NCBI GenBank assembly: GCA_964555235.1
Contig: CAZKRU010000027.1
Coordinates: forward strand, 1 to 49,556
Origin: CAZKRU01 sp964555235
GTDB lineage: Bacteria; Verrucomicrobiota; Verrucomicrobiia; Methylacidiphilales; CAMAQI01
Length of the DNA stretch: 49,556 bases
Direction of reading: 5' to 3'
The position numbers were made by a program, and so were the translations under genes. Position 1 is the first letter of the stretch; the number at the start of each line of letters is the position of its first letter. Shown piece by piece: positions 5,366 to 13,205 of this stretch. The notes beneath the pieces were generated by a model. It was given only the letters and a program-made list of their open reading frames with translations. It was not told the DNA's origin and did not search any database.

Positions 5366-6206
5366 AAATCGAAATCAAAAACCGTTGGACGGGCTCCGTA
5401 ATTTTTGAGTGCGACGCGGATTCCATCAAGATTGCGGTAAAACTGGCTTACGAAGCGAAGGCCGACCTGCGCGGTGCCAACCTGTGCGGTGCCGACCTGT
5501 GCGGTGCCAACCTGTGCGGTGCCAACCTGTGCGGTGCCGACCTGCGCGGTGCCAACCTGCGCGGTGCCGACCTGTGCGGTGCCGACCTGTGCGGTGCCAA
5601 CCTGTGCGATGCCAACCTGTGCGGTGCCAACCTGTGCGANNNNNNNNNNNNNNNNNNNNNNNNNNNNNNNNNNNNNNNNNNNNNNNNNNNNNNNNNNNNN
5701 NNNNNNNNNNNNNNNNNNNNNNNNNNNNNNNNNNNNNNNACCTGTGCGGTGCCAACCTGTGCGATGCCAACCTGTGCGGTGCCAACCTGTGCGATGCCAA
5801 CCTGTGCGATGCCAACCTGTGCGGTGCCAACCTGTGCGATGCCAACCTGTGCGGTGCCAACCTGGTGGTCGTCAGGGACGACATCTGGGCGGTGCTATCC
5901 GCTTCCCCACGAGAAGTTCCTGCGTTACGGCAGGCTCTCATTGAAGGACGAGTGAACGGTTCCACCTATTCGGGCGAATGCGCCTGCTTAGTTGGAACGA
6001 TCGCGAATGCTCGCCAGTGCTCCGTGGATGAGATTCCTGGACTTCGTAGAAACGCGAGCCGACCAGCGGAACGATTCTTCCTTGGAATCAATAAAGGTGA
6101 CAAACCTGAAACGAATCAAGCCTCTAAACTCGCCCTTCAATGGGTAGATGAGTGGCTCAGCAACATGAGAGCGGCGTTTGCAACACCTATTGAGGTGAGA
6201 GCATGA
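5362..6206 (+). CDS. Pentapeptide-repeat protein with conserved phage C-terminal domain
   Basis: After about 35 unique residues the protein enters tandem A(N/D)L(C/R)G repeats encoded by 15-bp units (5461-5869). Such repeats fold into a right-handed quadrilateral beta-helix. The C-terminal 110 residues (RDDIWAVLSASPREVPALRQ... ECACLVGTIANAR... SRPAERFFLGI) match a domain often joined to pentapeptide repeats in phages. A run of 100 N (5640-5739) interrupts the repeats. The frame before and after the gap differs, so the true gap length is not 100, and the protein length is unknown. The function of the family is unknown. Confidence 0.8.
5640..5739. other. Assembly gap (100 N) inside the 15-bp repeats
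   Basis: Exactly 100 N occur within the pentapeptide-coding repeats, the usual placeholder for a gap of unknown size. The coding frame shifts across it, which shows that the placeholder length is not the real length. Confidence 0.98.
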
Positions 6207-6832
6207 GCGTCTCCCTCTTCGACATCGAGACAGGTCCACAGGCTCGCGAGCTTCTGGAAAGGAACATGCCCGAGTTCAGTGCTCCTGGTGGTTACAAAGA
6301 TCCTGTAAAAATCGAAGCGGCCATTGCCGAGAAGCGATTGGAATACTTCGAACGCGCCGCACTCTGCCCCACGACGGGGCGGGTGTTGGCAATCGGGATC
6401 ATTCAAGAAGGTGAATTTACCACCATTGATTGCGACCAAAACGAAGCAGAAGGGTTGAAGACCTTCTGGTCGATGATCACCAATCAGGGCGCCTTTGACG
6501 ATAACGTGATCGGATTCAATAGCCATGGATTCGACCTCCCATTCCTTCTGCGACGAGGTTGGAAGTTGGGCGTCAAAGCTCCTCGGACCGTTCGAAAAGG
6601 GCGGTACTTCACAGAGCGTTCCATTGATCTCATGGAGCTTTGGACGTGCGGAAATCGCGAGCAACGAATCAGCTTGGACAATCTCGCCAAGTTTCTTGGA
6701 GTAGGACAGAAGACCGGCAGCGGCGCCGATTTCGCCAAGTTGTGGGAATCCGATCGAACCAAGGCGTTGGAATACCTCCGCAACGATTTGGAGCTCACCC
6801 AAAGATGCGCGGAAGCGTTGGGAGTTTTATGA
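6203..6832 (+). CDS. PolB-exonuclease-like 3'-5' exonuclease
   Basis: The 209-aa protein shows the DEDD exonuclease motifs in order: LFDIET near residue 5 (Exo I), NSHGFDLPFL near 104-113 (Exo II) and YLRNDLELT near 194 (Exo III, YxxxD). These place it in the ribonuclease H-like 3'-5' exonucleases related to the proofreading domain of family B polymerases. No polymerase domain is attached. It probably trims DNA ends or proofreads together with the phage replication proteins. The start overlaps the previous stop by 4 nt. Confidence 0.8.
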   Translation: MSVSLFDIETGPQARELLERNMPEFSAPGGYKDPVKIEAAIAEKRLEYFERAALCPTTGRVLAIGIIQEGEFTTIDCDQNEAEGLKTFWSMITNQGAFDDNVIGFNSHGFDLPFLLRRGWKLGVKAPRTVRKGRYFTERSIDLMELWTCGNREQRISLDNLAKFLGVGQKTGSGADFAKLWESDRTKALEYLRNDLELTQRCAEALGVL

Positions 6833-7071
6833 TCCGGCGCCTCCTTCGTAAATGGAAGGTGTGGCGTTGCAAACACGATTACCTCCCGATTGAAACCTAT
6901 CAACGAACAGAGTGGCAATTCGTCGGTATGGGATGGTCCCAACATTTCACCGGGAAGTTTCGCTGTCGAAAATGCGCGAACCTCCAACTCGGGCAAGGGA
7001 TGAAAATCGTGTTTGACCCGCTCAAAATGCGAGACGAGAGATTGCTCGAATCGGTGGAACACGATCTATAG
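6829..7071 (+). CDS. Small zinc-ribbon-like protein
   Basis: The 80-aa product carries WRCKHDY near the N-terminus and FRCRKC in the second half, a Cys/His set that could hold one zinc ion (CxH...CxxC). The ATG overlaps the previous stop (ATGA), which supports this start over an upstream in-frame start inside the exonuclease gene. The function is unknown; binding of nucleic acid or a partner protein is likely for such ribbons. Confidence 0.6.
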   Translation: MIRRLLRKWKVWRCKHDYLPIETYQRTEWQFVGMGWSQHFTGKFRCRKCANLQLGQGMKIVFDPLKMRDERLLESVEHDL

Positions 7072-7080
7072 GTGGGTGAG

Positions 7081-7251
7081 ATGAGCGAGATGATAATGAG
7101 ACAGTTGGGGCCAGATGAGAGGATTCGTGAAGGTGATGTAATGATTGGAACCTCAGGACCTTTGGTCATTGTTAAAAAATTAGATCCTATCATTGGAACC
7201 AAGGCACAGCACGTACTCTATTTTAGACTGGAATTTAAGGAGCCATCATGA
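7081..7251 (+). CDS. Small hypothetical early protein, 56 aa
   Basis: A 56-codon frame starts at 7081 behind GGTGAG and ends on an ATGA overlap with the next gene at 7248. Its sequence is mostly beta-strand-like (DVMIGTSGPLVIVKKLD, HVLYFRLEFK), as in a small SH3-like barrel. The close spacing and overlap support expression. No family is recognised. Confidence 0.55.
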   Translation: MSEMIMRQLGPDERIREGDVMIGTSGPLVIVKKLDPIIGTKAQHVLYFRLEFKEPS

Positions 7252-7652
7252 ACCCACACAATTACAAGCCGGGAGAGATGATTGAAATTAAGCATTTAGA
7301 GAATCATCCATGGAAAACTCTTAAATTTATTGGAGTTCATTCCAATGGAGAGGTCGTTTGTGAGAGCGCGGCCATGCCGGGTGCATGTTCTATGGCTTCA
7401 ATCCACCGCCCCATCCCGCAAAAGAAAACGCGCATGATGACGGCGAAGGAGTTGGCGGGGATGTGGGTGTCTGAAGATATTTATAATGGTGTTGCGTACT
7501 GCGTTGGCGCCTACTCATGTCATGATAACACGGTTTGTTTTGTTATTAGCCCTGAAGGAAGATGGTCAAAAATTAGAGAAGACTGGAGATACACCACCAC
7601 CCCCGCCGACGATGCGAGCTGGAAGAGTGTGATGATCGAGGAGGAAGCATGA
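7248..7652 (+). CDS. Hypothetical early protein, 134 aa
   Basis: The protein has an N-terminal beta-rich stretch (YKPGEMIEIKHLE... TLKFIGVHSNGEVVCES) and a middle with MTAKELAGMWVSE. The C-terminus ends in IEEEA, encoded by the same bases that form the AGGAGG ribosome site for the next gene. It is coupled at both ends by ATGA overlaps. Similar small accessory proteins are common in phage early regions; the role is unknown. Confidence 0.55.
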   Translation: MNPHNYKPGEMIEIKHLENHPWKTLKFIGVHSNGEVVCESAAMPGACSMASIHRPIPQKKTRMMTAKELAGMWVSEDIYNGVAYCVGAYSCHDNTVCFVISPEGRWSKIREDWRYTTTPADDASWKSVMIEEEA

Positions 7653-7822
7653 CCCCCACGAACAAGCTCAGATGGGTTAAATCGGAAAATCCTACAACTC
7701 CTACCTGCGAGAATTATATGGGAGATACGTTTAAGCTCCAGCAATGGTGGCATTACGCAAGCAACGTAATATCTGAACCAGTTGGCGATTGGCGCGACAT
7801 CGAGACGGAGGAGGAAGCATGA
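7649..7822 (+). CDS. Small Trp-rich early protein, 57 aa
   Basis: A 57-aa frame starts on the ATGA overlap with the previous gene and is led by AGGAGG. It is Trp-rich at RWVKSE, QQWWHYA and DWRDIE. It ends TEEEA on the same AGGAGGAAGCATGA string that closes the previous gene, so the shared C-terminus is probably dictated by the ribosome site of the next gene rather than by homology. Confidence 0.5.
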   Translation: MTPTNKLRWVKSENPTTPTCENYMGDTFKLQQWWHYASNVISEPVGDWRDIETEEEA

Positions 7823-7923
7823 ATGCAAAAGGTGAAAATTTATTCTTGGGTTGCGTTGGGGTATTAGCATTGGCCGCAGGGCTGGCGGGGGTGGTGAAAT
7901 TATGGATCGAGGCATTAAAATGA
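7819..7923 (+). CDS. Single-helix membrane peptide, 34 aa
   Basis: This 34-codon frame begins on an ATGA overlap behind AGGAGG. One hydrophobic helix (LFLGCVGVLALAAGLAGVV) makes up most of the peptide. It ends on an ATGA overlap with the gene at 7920. The coupling and good ribosome site support a real micropeptide of unknown function. Confidence 0.5.
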   Translation: MNAKGENLFLGCVGVLALAAGLAGVVKLWIEALK

Positions 7924-8171
7924 AGCCCTATTTTGTGGAGTGTTCCATACCATCCGTAATTTATAGGAGAGGAGAAACCGTGAAAAACGATGTAGTGAAT
8001 CTTTCACTTTGTAAAAGTATATCCAAGGGAAAGTTTAGTTGGTATCCAGACAATGAGGGTATCCCTTCGATCATATTTAGGGGCACTAAAATTGAATGGG
8101 TATTCAATAATAATCAACAACGCGATACAGAATTTGGACGCATCGTTTCTATGTTTGGAGAAAAATCATGA
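7920..8171 (+). CDS. Hypothetical early protein, 83 aa
   Basis: The start at 7920 (MKPYFVECSIP) overlaps the previous stop; a longer in-frame start at 7851 would run through the membrane peptide gene. The product looks beta-rich and has one hydrophobic strand pair (YFVECSIPSVIY). No family is recognised. About 70 bases with no convincing gene separate it from the helicase at 8244. Confidence 0.45.
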   Translation: MKPYFVECSIPSVIYRRGETVKNDVVNLSLCKSISKGKFSWYPDNEGIPSIIFRGTKIEWVFNNNQQRDTEFGRIVSMFGEKS

Positions 8172-8243
8172 CCACCCCCTACTTCCAAGGAATAAAAAGT
8201 CGGTGATCGCCTACTTTGTTGCGTCAAAATTCTGGATTCCTTC

Positions 8244-9479
8244 ATGATCTCCGAGCAATCCACCGCGCTCGAAGCCATGTTTCGGGGTGAAAACTGTTTC
8301 CTTACTGGCGTTGCTGGTACTGGGAAGAGTTACGTCATTCGAGAATTTTGCAGGAAGTCCATCGCTGAGGTTTCGATTACCGCCAGCACTGGAATTGCCG
8401 CGCTCAACATTGGAGGGATGACCGTCCATCGATTCACTGGCATCGGCTTGGGACCGCGTCCCGAGCAGGACCATAAACAATTCGCCGCGGGGATCATGGC
8501 AGACCACCGTTTCTTCCGGGCAGCGCAGCGAATCCGCTATTGCAAGATTTTGGTGATCGACGAAATCTCCATGCTCACCGGCCGCACGCTCGATTTCATT
8601 GATTACATGATGCGACAAGTGCGCCACGACAAGCGCCCCTTTGGTGGGGTCCAGGTGATCGTCGTTGGCGACTTTCTCCAGCTCGCACCCGTTCGGAAGG
8701 ATGTTCGAGAAAATTACGATTGGGCATTCTTGGCGAAAGTTTGGAAGGAAGCGAACTTCACGAACATCTACCTCCAAAAGATTTATCGTCAGGACGAAGG
8801 CGAATTTGTGGGAACTCTGAATGACTTCCGCAATGGCACGATCTCGGAACGGTCCCGCAAGCTTCTCGAAGGGCGCGTGATCGATTTCCCGGACGAGGAC
8901 ATTCCACGCCTCATGACTCACAACGCGCAGGTCGATAATTGGAACAAAGCCATGGTGAAGAAGTTGCCGGGCTCGGAATACGTCTTTAAAGCGGAAACCG
9001 AGGGGCCCGACTTCCAAGTGGAATACCTCGAACGGAATTTGATCACGCCGAAGGAATTGGTACTGAAGCCGGGCGCGTTGGTCATCACCACTGCCAATTC
9101 CAAAGACGCCAACGAAACCGAGTTCGTCAATGGCGAGATGGGGAAGGTCATGGCGATCTCGAATGATATGGTGACGGTTCAGACCGCGCGCGCCGAGCTC
9201 CAAGTGACTCCGTACACCTGGCAATATGACTGGCAGGATGATTTCTCGGCCACGTTCCGGCAATTCCCTCTCCGGTTGGGGTACGCCCTCACAATCCACA
9301 AGGCGCAAGGGCTCACACTCGATCGCGCTTTGGTGGACATCCGGGCGGCGCGCGAGCCGGGCCAAGCCTATGTCGCTCTCTCACGGGTGCGATCAGTCAA
9401 AGGACTCTACCTCCATGCGTGGTTCAAGGCGTTCTCGTTCTCACGCACGGCGAAACAATTCTATGAGGAATTGGCGTGA
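8244..9479 (+). CDS. PIF1/RecD2-like SF1 DNA helicase
   Basis: The 411-aa protein has the SF1B helicase motifs: Walker A GVAGTGKSYVI (about 22-32), TASTGIAALNIGG (motif Ia), Walker B ILVIDEISML (about 105), VGDFLQLAPV (motif III), and the C-terminal GYALTIHKAQGLTLD and YVALSRVRS (motifs V and VI). This is the PIF1/Dda class, which unwinds DNA 5'-3' and clears forks. It overlaps the primase gene by 4 nt. In the phage it probably assists fork progress or recombination alongside the SF3-like helicase at 10700. Confidence 0.9.
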   Translation: MISEQSTALEAMFRGENCFLTGVAGTGKSYVIREFCRKSIAEVSITASTGIAALNIGGMTVHRFTGIGLGPRPEQDHKQFAAGIMADHRFFRAAQRIRYCKILVIDEISMLTGRTLDFIDYMMRQVRHDKRPFGGVQVIVVGDFLQLAPVRKDVRENYDWAFLAKVWKEANFTNIYLQKIYRQDEGEFVGTLNDFRNGTISERSRKLLEGRVIDFPDEDIPRLMTHNAQVDNWNKAMVKKLPGSEYVFKAETEGPDFQVEYLERNLITPKELVLKPGALVITTANSKDANETEFVNGEMGKVMAISNDMVTVQTARAELQVTPYTWQYDWQDDFSATFRQFPLRLGYALTIHKAQGLTLDRALVDIRAAREPGQAYVALSRVRSVKGLYLHAWFKAFSFSRTAKQFYEELA

Positions 9480-10390
9480 CCAAGCTTCAGATTGTCGAGC
9501 GAGTGGTGGGAGATGTGCAATGGTCGGGTGATTGGGGGTACTGCGCGTGTCCAGGCGAGGATTTGCACACCACCAAGACCGGAAAGCGCGATTGTAAAAT
9601 TTATACGAAGGGGCCAGCCACTTTCTATTGCTTCCATTCCGGTTGTGATACGGTGCGGAAAGAGGCGCAAAAGAAACTTCGAGATGCCATTTGGACCGCG
9701 ATCAAGGGCGGTGAGCTTCCCCAGGAGGCGCGAATCAAGAGCAAAAAGCCCGCGCTGGTTGACCATGGTGCCGCTCTCAAACGCCGTACTGAGCTCATGC
9801 GCGATAAGATTTTCGAAGATTTCAAATGGACTGCCGCGGCGATCGAGGAAAGTAGCCCGGTTGCGGTGCCTGTGGAGCCTGTTGACCAGTGCCGTCGTCA
9901 CCTTGCGCTCTTTGATCCGTCCGATGTCGTGTGGATCGGTCAGACATTTGATTCCGGGCAGCCGGAGCACGTCGAGCACTTCCGGCCGGTGGAACGATGG
10001 CTAAAATCCGATGAGCCTCCCGCCAATTTCATTTGTCCAAACCCGTTTTTTGCCGGGAGCTACAAGCGGAGCAACGCGCATGTGGTGGGAAGGCGGTTTT
10101 TGGTTGTCGAGTCGGATCATTTGGACCGAGATACCATCGGCGCCGTGTTTTGGTGGATGCGAAAAGTGCTGTCCATGAAGCTCCGGGCCATCATTTCAAG
10201 CGGGGGAAAGAGCCTCCATGCGTGGTTCGATGCGCCCACGGACGAAAAGCGTTTGGCCGAATTGTCGGTAGTGCTTCAGGCGCTTCACTGTGATCCAGCA
10301 ATGTTCAAGGTCAGTCAGCCAGTGCGTCTCGCTGGTGCATGGCGGGAAGATAAAAATCAGATTCAAAGGATGATGTACTATGACAACTGA
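9476..10390 (+). CDS. Primase with zinc finger and AEP-like catalytic core
   Basis: The 304-aa protein starts with a Cys-rich zinc module (CACPGED... CKIYTKG... YCFHSGC, about 23-57), as in CHC2-like primase fingers. The C-terminal half has features of an archaeo-eukaryotic primase: FLVVESD (acidic pair, about 209-215) and SSGGKSLHAW (S-x-H motif, about 242-251). It should make primers for phage replication; because AEPs can also polymerise DNA, it could be the only polymerase the phage encodes. It overlaps the helicase by 4 nt and the next gene by 11 nt. Confidence 0.7.
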   Translation: MTKLQIVERVVGDVQWSGDWGYCACPGEDLHTTKTGKRDCKIYTKGPATFYCFHSGCDTVRKEAQKKLRDAIWTAIKGGELPQEARIKSKKPALVDHGAALKRRTELMRDKIFEDFKWTAAAIEESSPVAVPVEPVDQCRRHLALFDPSDVVWIGQTFDSGQPEHVEHFRPVERWLKSDEPPANFICPNPFFAGSYKRSNAHVVGRRFLVVESDHLDRDTIGAVFWWMRKVLSMKLRAIISSGGKSLHAWFDAPTDEKRLAELSVVLQALHCDPAMFKVSQPVRLAGAWREDKNQIQRMMYYDN

Positions 10391-10703
10391 AGAAAAACCG
10401 AGGCTCATTTTTGATAGATCAAGTCAGGGTTTTTATGTGTGGAATGAAATTGGAAGAGGTTGGTGGGGGCCGACAAAATGGAACATTGCGATGGCGGTTC
10501 TAAAATCTGAGAGTGTTCGAGAAAAACCAAAAAAAAGTGAAAAACGATCTCCTTTGATGCAAATGTTTTACGACGCACGATACGTCCATTTTGTGGATGG
10601 GGTGGAGCACATCTCATCGAGAAAATTAGGTATTCACGAAATTAAAGGCCAAAAAATTCTCGTCCCGAATCGAGATAAAAAAGAAAGAGGTAGTTCGTTA
10701 TGA
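10380..10703 (+). CDS. Stand-alone copy of the SF3-helicase N-terminal domain
   Basis: The 107-aa protein parallels the first 110 residues of the helicase encoded directly downstream. Both have D-x-x-S-x-x-F-Y followed by a Trp-containing strand, a helix ending in a basic linker (VREKPKK / VRVKKEP), then F-V-(x)-Y/G and a closing K/R-ILVP motif (QKILVPN here, NRILVPQ there). It overlaps both neighbours. It probably arose by tandem duplication and could be a helicase-loading or regulatory subunit; that role is inferred. Confidence 0.6.
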   Translation: MTTEEKPRLIFDRSSQGFYVWNEIGRGWWGPTKWNIAMAVLKSESVREKPKKSEKRSPLMQMFYDARYVHFVDGVEHISSRKLGIHEIKGQKILVPNRDKKERGSSL

Positions 10704-12049
10704 TGGCACTGGAAAAAGCGTTGGAGAGTGGAACTCCTCAATTTTGTTACGATCACATGTCGGGTGCATTTTACATGCAGGTCGATTCCGAAAACTGGAT
10801 TCGATGCAATGAGAGTGCGGCTAAGAGGTCACTTCAAGCAGCTGGCGTTCGGGTGAAAAAGGAGCCTGACGAGGCAATCAGCCCATCGGATGACATTCTT
10901 GAACAAGCTCAGCGGCAGCGATTCGTCAAATACGTTGGGTGTATTGCCGGAATGACTCCAGGCATTCACACGGTCGGTGAAAATCGGATTCTTGTGCCGC
11001 AGGGAATGAAGCGGATGAAGCTTGGAAAAGGTGAGTGGCCCACGCTCAAAATGATTTTCGAAGGATTACTAGCTGATCCTGATGGACATCCGCAACTCGA
11101 TTATTTCTACGGCTGGCTGAAAGTCGCGTGTGAGGGATTCTACCAAGGGCATTGGCGTCCAGGGCAGGCGCTTTGTCTCGCTGGACCCCCAGGATGTGGA
11201 AAAAGCCTCACTCAAAATTTAATCACGGAGATTTTGGGCGGGCGGTGCGCCAAGCCCTACCAGTACATGACCGGCGTAACCGGTTTCAACAGCCACCTTT
11301 TTGAAGCCTGTCACTTGATGGTGGAGGATGAAGCCGCATCGACGGACATTAAGGCGCGCCGGAAGTTTGGGAGTGAAATTAAAAATATGCTCTTCAACGA
11401 TTACCAGAATTGCCATGCCAAGGGTCGTACCGCCATCACGCTCCCCATCGTTTGGAGGTTGTCGATCTCGGTTAATGATGAACCAGAGAATTTGCTGGTA
11501 TTGCCGCCTTTTGAGGAATCGAACATGGACAAGATCATGCTCCTCCATGCTCACAAATTCAGCTTACCAGATGGAATGGATCAGCCGGGCTCGCGAAAAG
11601 CCTTGTGGGAAAAACTGATGGCAGAGCTTCCAGCGTTCGTTCACTGGCTCCTCAACGAGCATGTGATTGACAAGGAGATGGTCAATGAGCGGTGTGGAGT
11701 GAAGGCGTTTCTCCATCCTGTTCTCACAAGCGCGGTGGACAACTACAGCCCCGAGGTTGGGCTCTTGGTGATTATCGACGATGTTTTGTGGCAAAAAGAT
11801 CAATTAGGGTGCGTCAGAAGCCAGTGGATTGGTACCGCCAATGAGCTCAAAAAACTGTTGGTCGACCAAAAAGGGCGTGAGGCCGAGAACCTCCTGCAGT
11901 GGCGAAATTCGACAGGAACTTTGCTTGGAAGACTGCAAACCAAGGCCGAGTATTCACACCGTTTGAAGTCGGACCGATTGGGCCATGATCGGGACCGAGT
12001 TTGGACGATTTTTTCGCCCACTTTTCAGCACGAAAATCAACCGTACTAA
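10700..12049 (+). CDS. SF3/VirE-like replicative helicase
   Basis: The 449-aa protein has Walker A GPPGCGKSLTQ (about 163-173) and Walker B HLMVEDEA (about 210-217), followed by a conserved SVNDEPENLLVLPP sensor region. This fits the SF3/D5 or virulence-associated-E class of replicative helicases found beside AEP primases in phages and integrated elements. The first 110 residues form a separate domain shared with the preceding small protein. It probably unwinds the phage origin, which may be the repeat region directly downstream. Confidence 0.75.
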   Translation: MMALEKALESGTPQFCYDHMSGAFYMQVDSENWIRCNESAAKRSLQAAGVRVKKEPDEAISPSDDILEQAQRQRFVKYVGCIAGMTPGIHTVGENRILVPQGMKRMKLGKGEWPTLKMIFEGLLADPDGHPQLDYFYGWLKVACEGFYQGHWRPGQALCLAGPPGCGKSLTQNLITEILGGRCAKPYQYMTGVTGFNSHLFEACHLMVEDEAASTDIKARRKFGSEIKNMLFNDYQNCHAKGRTAITLPIVWRLSISVNDEPENLLVLPPFEESNMDKIMLLHAHKFSLPDGMDQPGSRKALWEKLMAELPAFVHWLLNEHVIDKEMVNERCGVKAFLHPVLTSAVDNYSPEVGLLVIIDDVLWQKDQLGCVRSQWIGTANELKKLLVDQKGREAENLLQWRNSTGTLLGRLQTKAEYSHRLKSDRLGHDRDRVWTIFSPTFQHENQPY

Positions 12050-12050
12050 A

Positions 12051-12320
12051 TGCGGACACCATTGTTATCATGATGAAAAATCAAGGTATCGAGATGATAG
12101 AGAAAGCTTCGGGTTCGATGGCTGTAATTAATTTTAGGGTGAAATACCTAAATTGCGGACACCATGTAATCCTTCGAGACCACCTAAAAAAACTCATGGT
12201 GTCCGCAAGTTTTACTCTGGAAAATAGCTTATGAGGACACCATGACCACCATACTCTTTAAAAATATACGAATAAAAAAGGACACACGTTAAGGCTAATC
12301 TTTTCAGTTGGAGGGTGTCC
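12051..12320. repeat. Repeat-rich noncoding region, replication origin candidate
   Basis: GCGGACACCAT motifs recur: TGCGGACACCAT at 12051-12062, TTGCGGACACCATG at 12153-12166, its exact inverse CATGGTGTCCGCAA at 12195-12208, AGGACACCATG at 12234-12244, and shorter GGACACA and GGTGTCC copies near 12280 and 12314-12320. TTTACTCTGG occurs at 12211-12220, a motif also seen at 302 and 13296. The spacers are AT-rich. Iteron-like repeats directly after a replicative helicase gene suggest an origin, though a regulator-binding array is possible. Confidence 0.5.
12070..12234 (+). CDS. Doubtful 54-aa frame within the repeat region
   Basis: A frame of 54 codons (MMKNQGIEMIEKASG start) spans two of the repeat copies and ends at 12234. 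The ribosome site is poor and the repeats force part of its sequence (NCGHHV, KLMVSAS). It may be a small protein, but the cis-acting reading of this region is preferred. Confidence 0.2.
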   Translation: MMKNQGIEMIEKASGSMAVINFRVKYLNCGHHVILRDHLKKLMVSASFTLENSL

Positions 12321-12351
12321 GGGTGGTCACATTAAAAATAGGATCAAAATT

Positions 12352-12915
12352 ATGGATGAATTTCCGATACTCAAATCAATCGCACAATTGGCCGATCTGC
12401 AACCGGTCGTAATCGTTGACTCGCGCGAACAATTGCCGTTGCCGGTGGCACGTTGGAAAGTCCGAGTTGGAACGCTCCGAACCGGTGACTATTCGTTTGC
12501 TGGTGGTGAGGAACGATTTGCCGTGGAAAGGAAGTCGATTGCCGATTTGGTCGGATGTTGCGCTGGTGACAATCGGGATCGATTCGAGCGTGAACTGCAC
12601 CGGATGCGTGGATACCACTTTGCCCGATTGCTGATCGTTGGAAGGAAGGAAGACTTGGCCGCTGGCACCTATCGTTCAAAGATGAGTCCAACCAGTGTGC
12701 TCTCAAGCCTGAACGCATGGGAGGCAAGGTACAACGTGCCCGTGGTGTTCTCCAACACGCCAGAAGAGGCAGCAAAGCTGGTAGAATCGTGGATCTGGTG
12801 GAATGCCCGAGAACTTGTGGAGAGCGTCAACGAACTGTGGAGAGGTGCCAATGAGCCGAAAGAGAGGAAACCGGCTCCAGAGGCAAGCGTAGGAGCGAAG
12901 GCAGTTGGTTATTGA
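12352..12915 (+). CDS. ERCC4-type nuclease
   Basis: The 187-aa protein has the ERCC4/XPF nuclease signature GDYS...FAVERKSIADL (about 41-63, GDx(n)ERKxxxD), preceded by VVIVDSRE. Members cut branched or flapped DNA and some phages use them as junction resolvases. It should process replication or recombination intermediates before packaging. It is the last rightward early gene and converges with the leftward gene at 12909 with a 7-base overlap and no visible terminator. Confidence 0.85.
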   Translation: MDEFPILKSIAQLADLQPVVIVDSREQLPLPVARWKVRVGTLRTGDYSFAGGEERFAVERKSIADLVGCCAGDNRDRFERELHRMRGYHFARLLIVGRKEDLAAGTYRSKMSPTSVLSSLNAWEARYNVPVVFSNTPEEAAKLVESWIWWNARELVESVNELWRGANEPKERKPAPEASVGAKAVGY

Positions 12916-13181
12916 GGCTCTTGGAAGCCTGTCTTGGCTTGAAATTCAGCACGTTTTTCCATGCTATAAAACTTCAATCGTTCAAGTCGGGCGCTTTTGA
13001 AGCCTAAAAGCTTACCAAGAATCGCAATACCCATCCGAAGCGTCTCAGCCTTACACCCTCGAAAGTATCGCGTCGCAATTGCCTTCATAACCTCATCGTC
13101 TTCATTGTTCAGACGAACCGAGGAAGGCTTATTGCCTCCTCCACTACCTACAGTCCGAAAGGTGCGTTTAAAGCGTGCCAT
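12909..13181 (-). CDS. RHH-like small protein at the end of the packaging operon
   Basis: The 90-aa product has a basic N-terminus, a strand-helix-helix segment (SVRLNNEDDEVMKAIATRYF... AETLRMGIAILGKLLG, about 20-60) typical of Arc/MetJ-like folds, and a basic tail. It is the last gene of the leftward operon with the terminases. A DNA-binding regulator of late genes is possible, for example at the shared palindrome in the late promoters, but there is no direct evidence. Confidence 0.5.
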   Translation of the reverse strand: MARFKRTFRTVGSGGGNKPSSVRLNNEDDEVMKAIATRYFRGCKAETLRMGIAILGKLLGFKSARLERLKFYSMEKRAEFQAKTGFQEPQ

Positions 13182-13205
13182 TGATTGTCATCAGTTAAAA
13201 CGCTC

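Noticed and set aside
5461..5869. CRISPR-like short direct repeats
   Set aside because: The units are contiguous 15-bp coding repeats without spacers and encode A(N/D)LxG pentapeptides.
8211..9365. Long leftward frame of 384 codons opposite the PIF1-like helicase
   Set aside because: It is antisense to a gene with complete helicase motifs and shows no recognisable family of its own.
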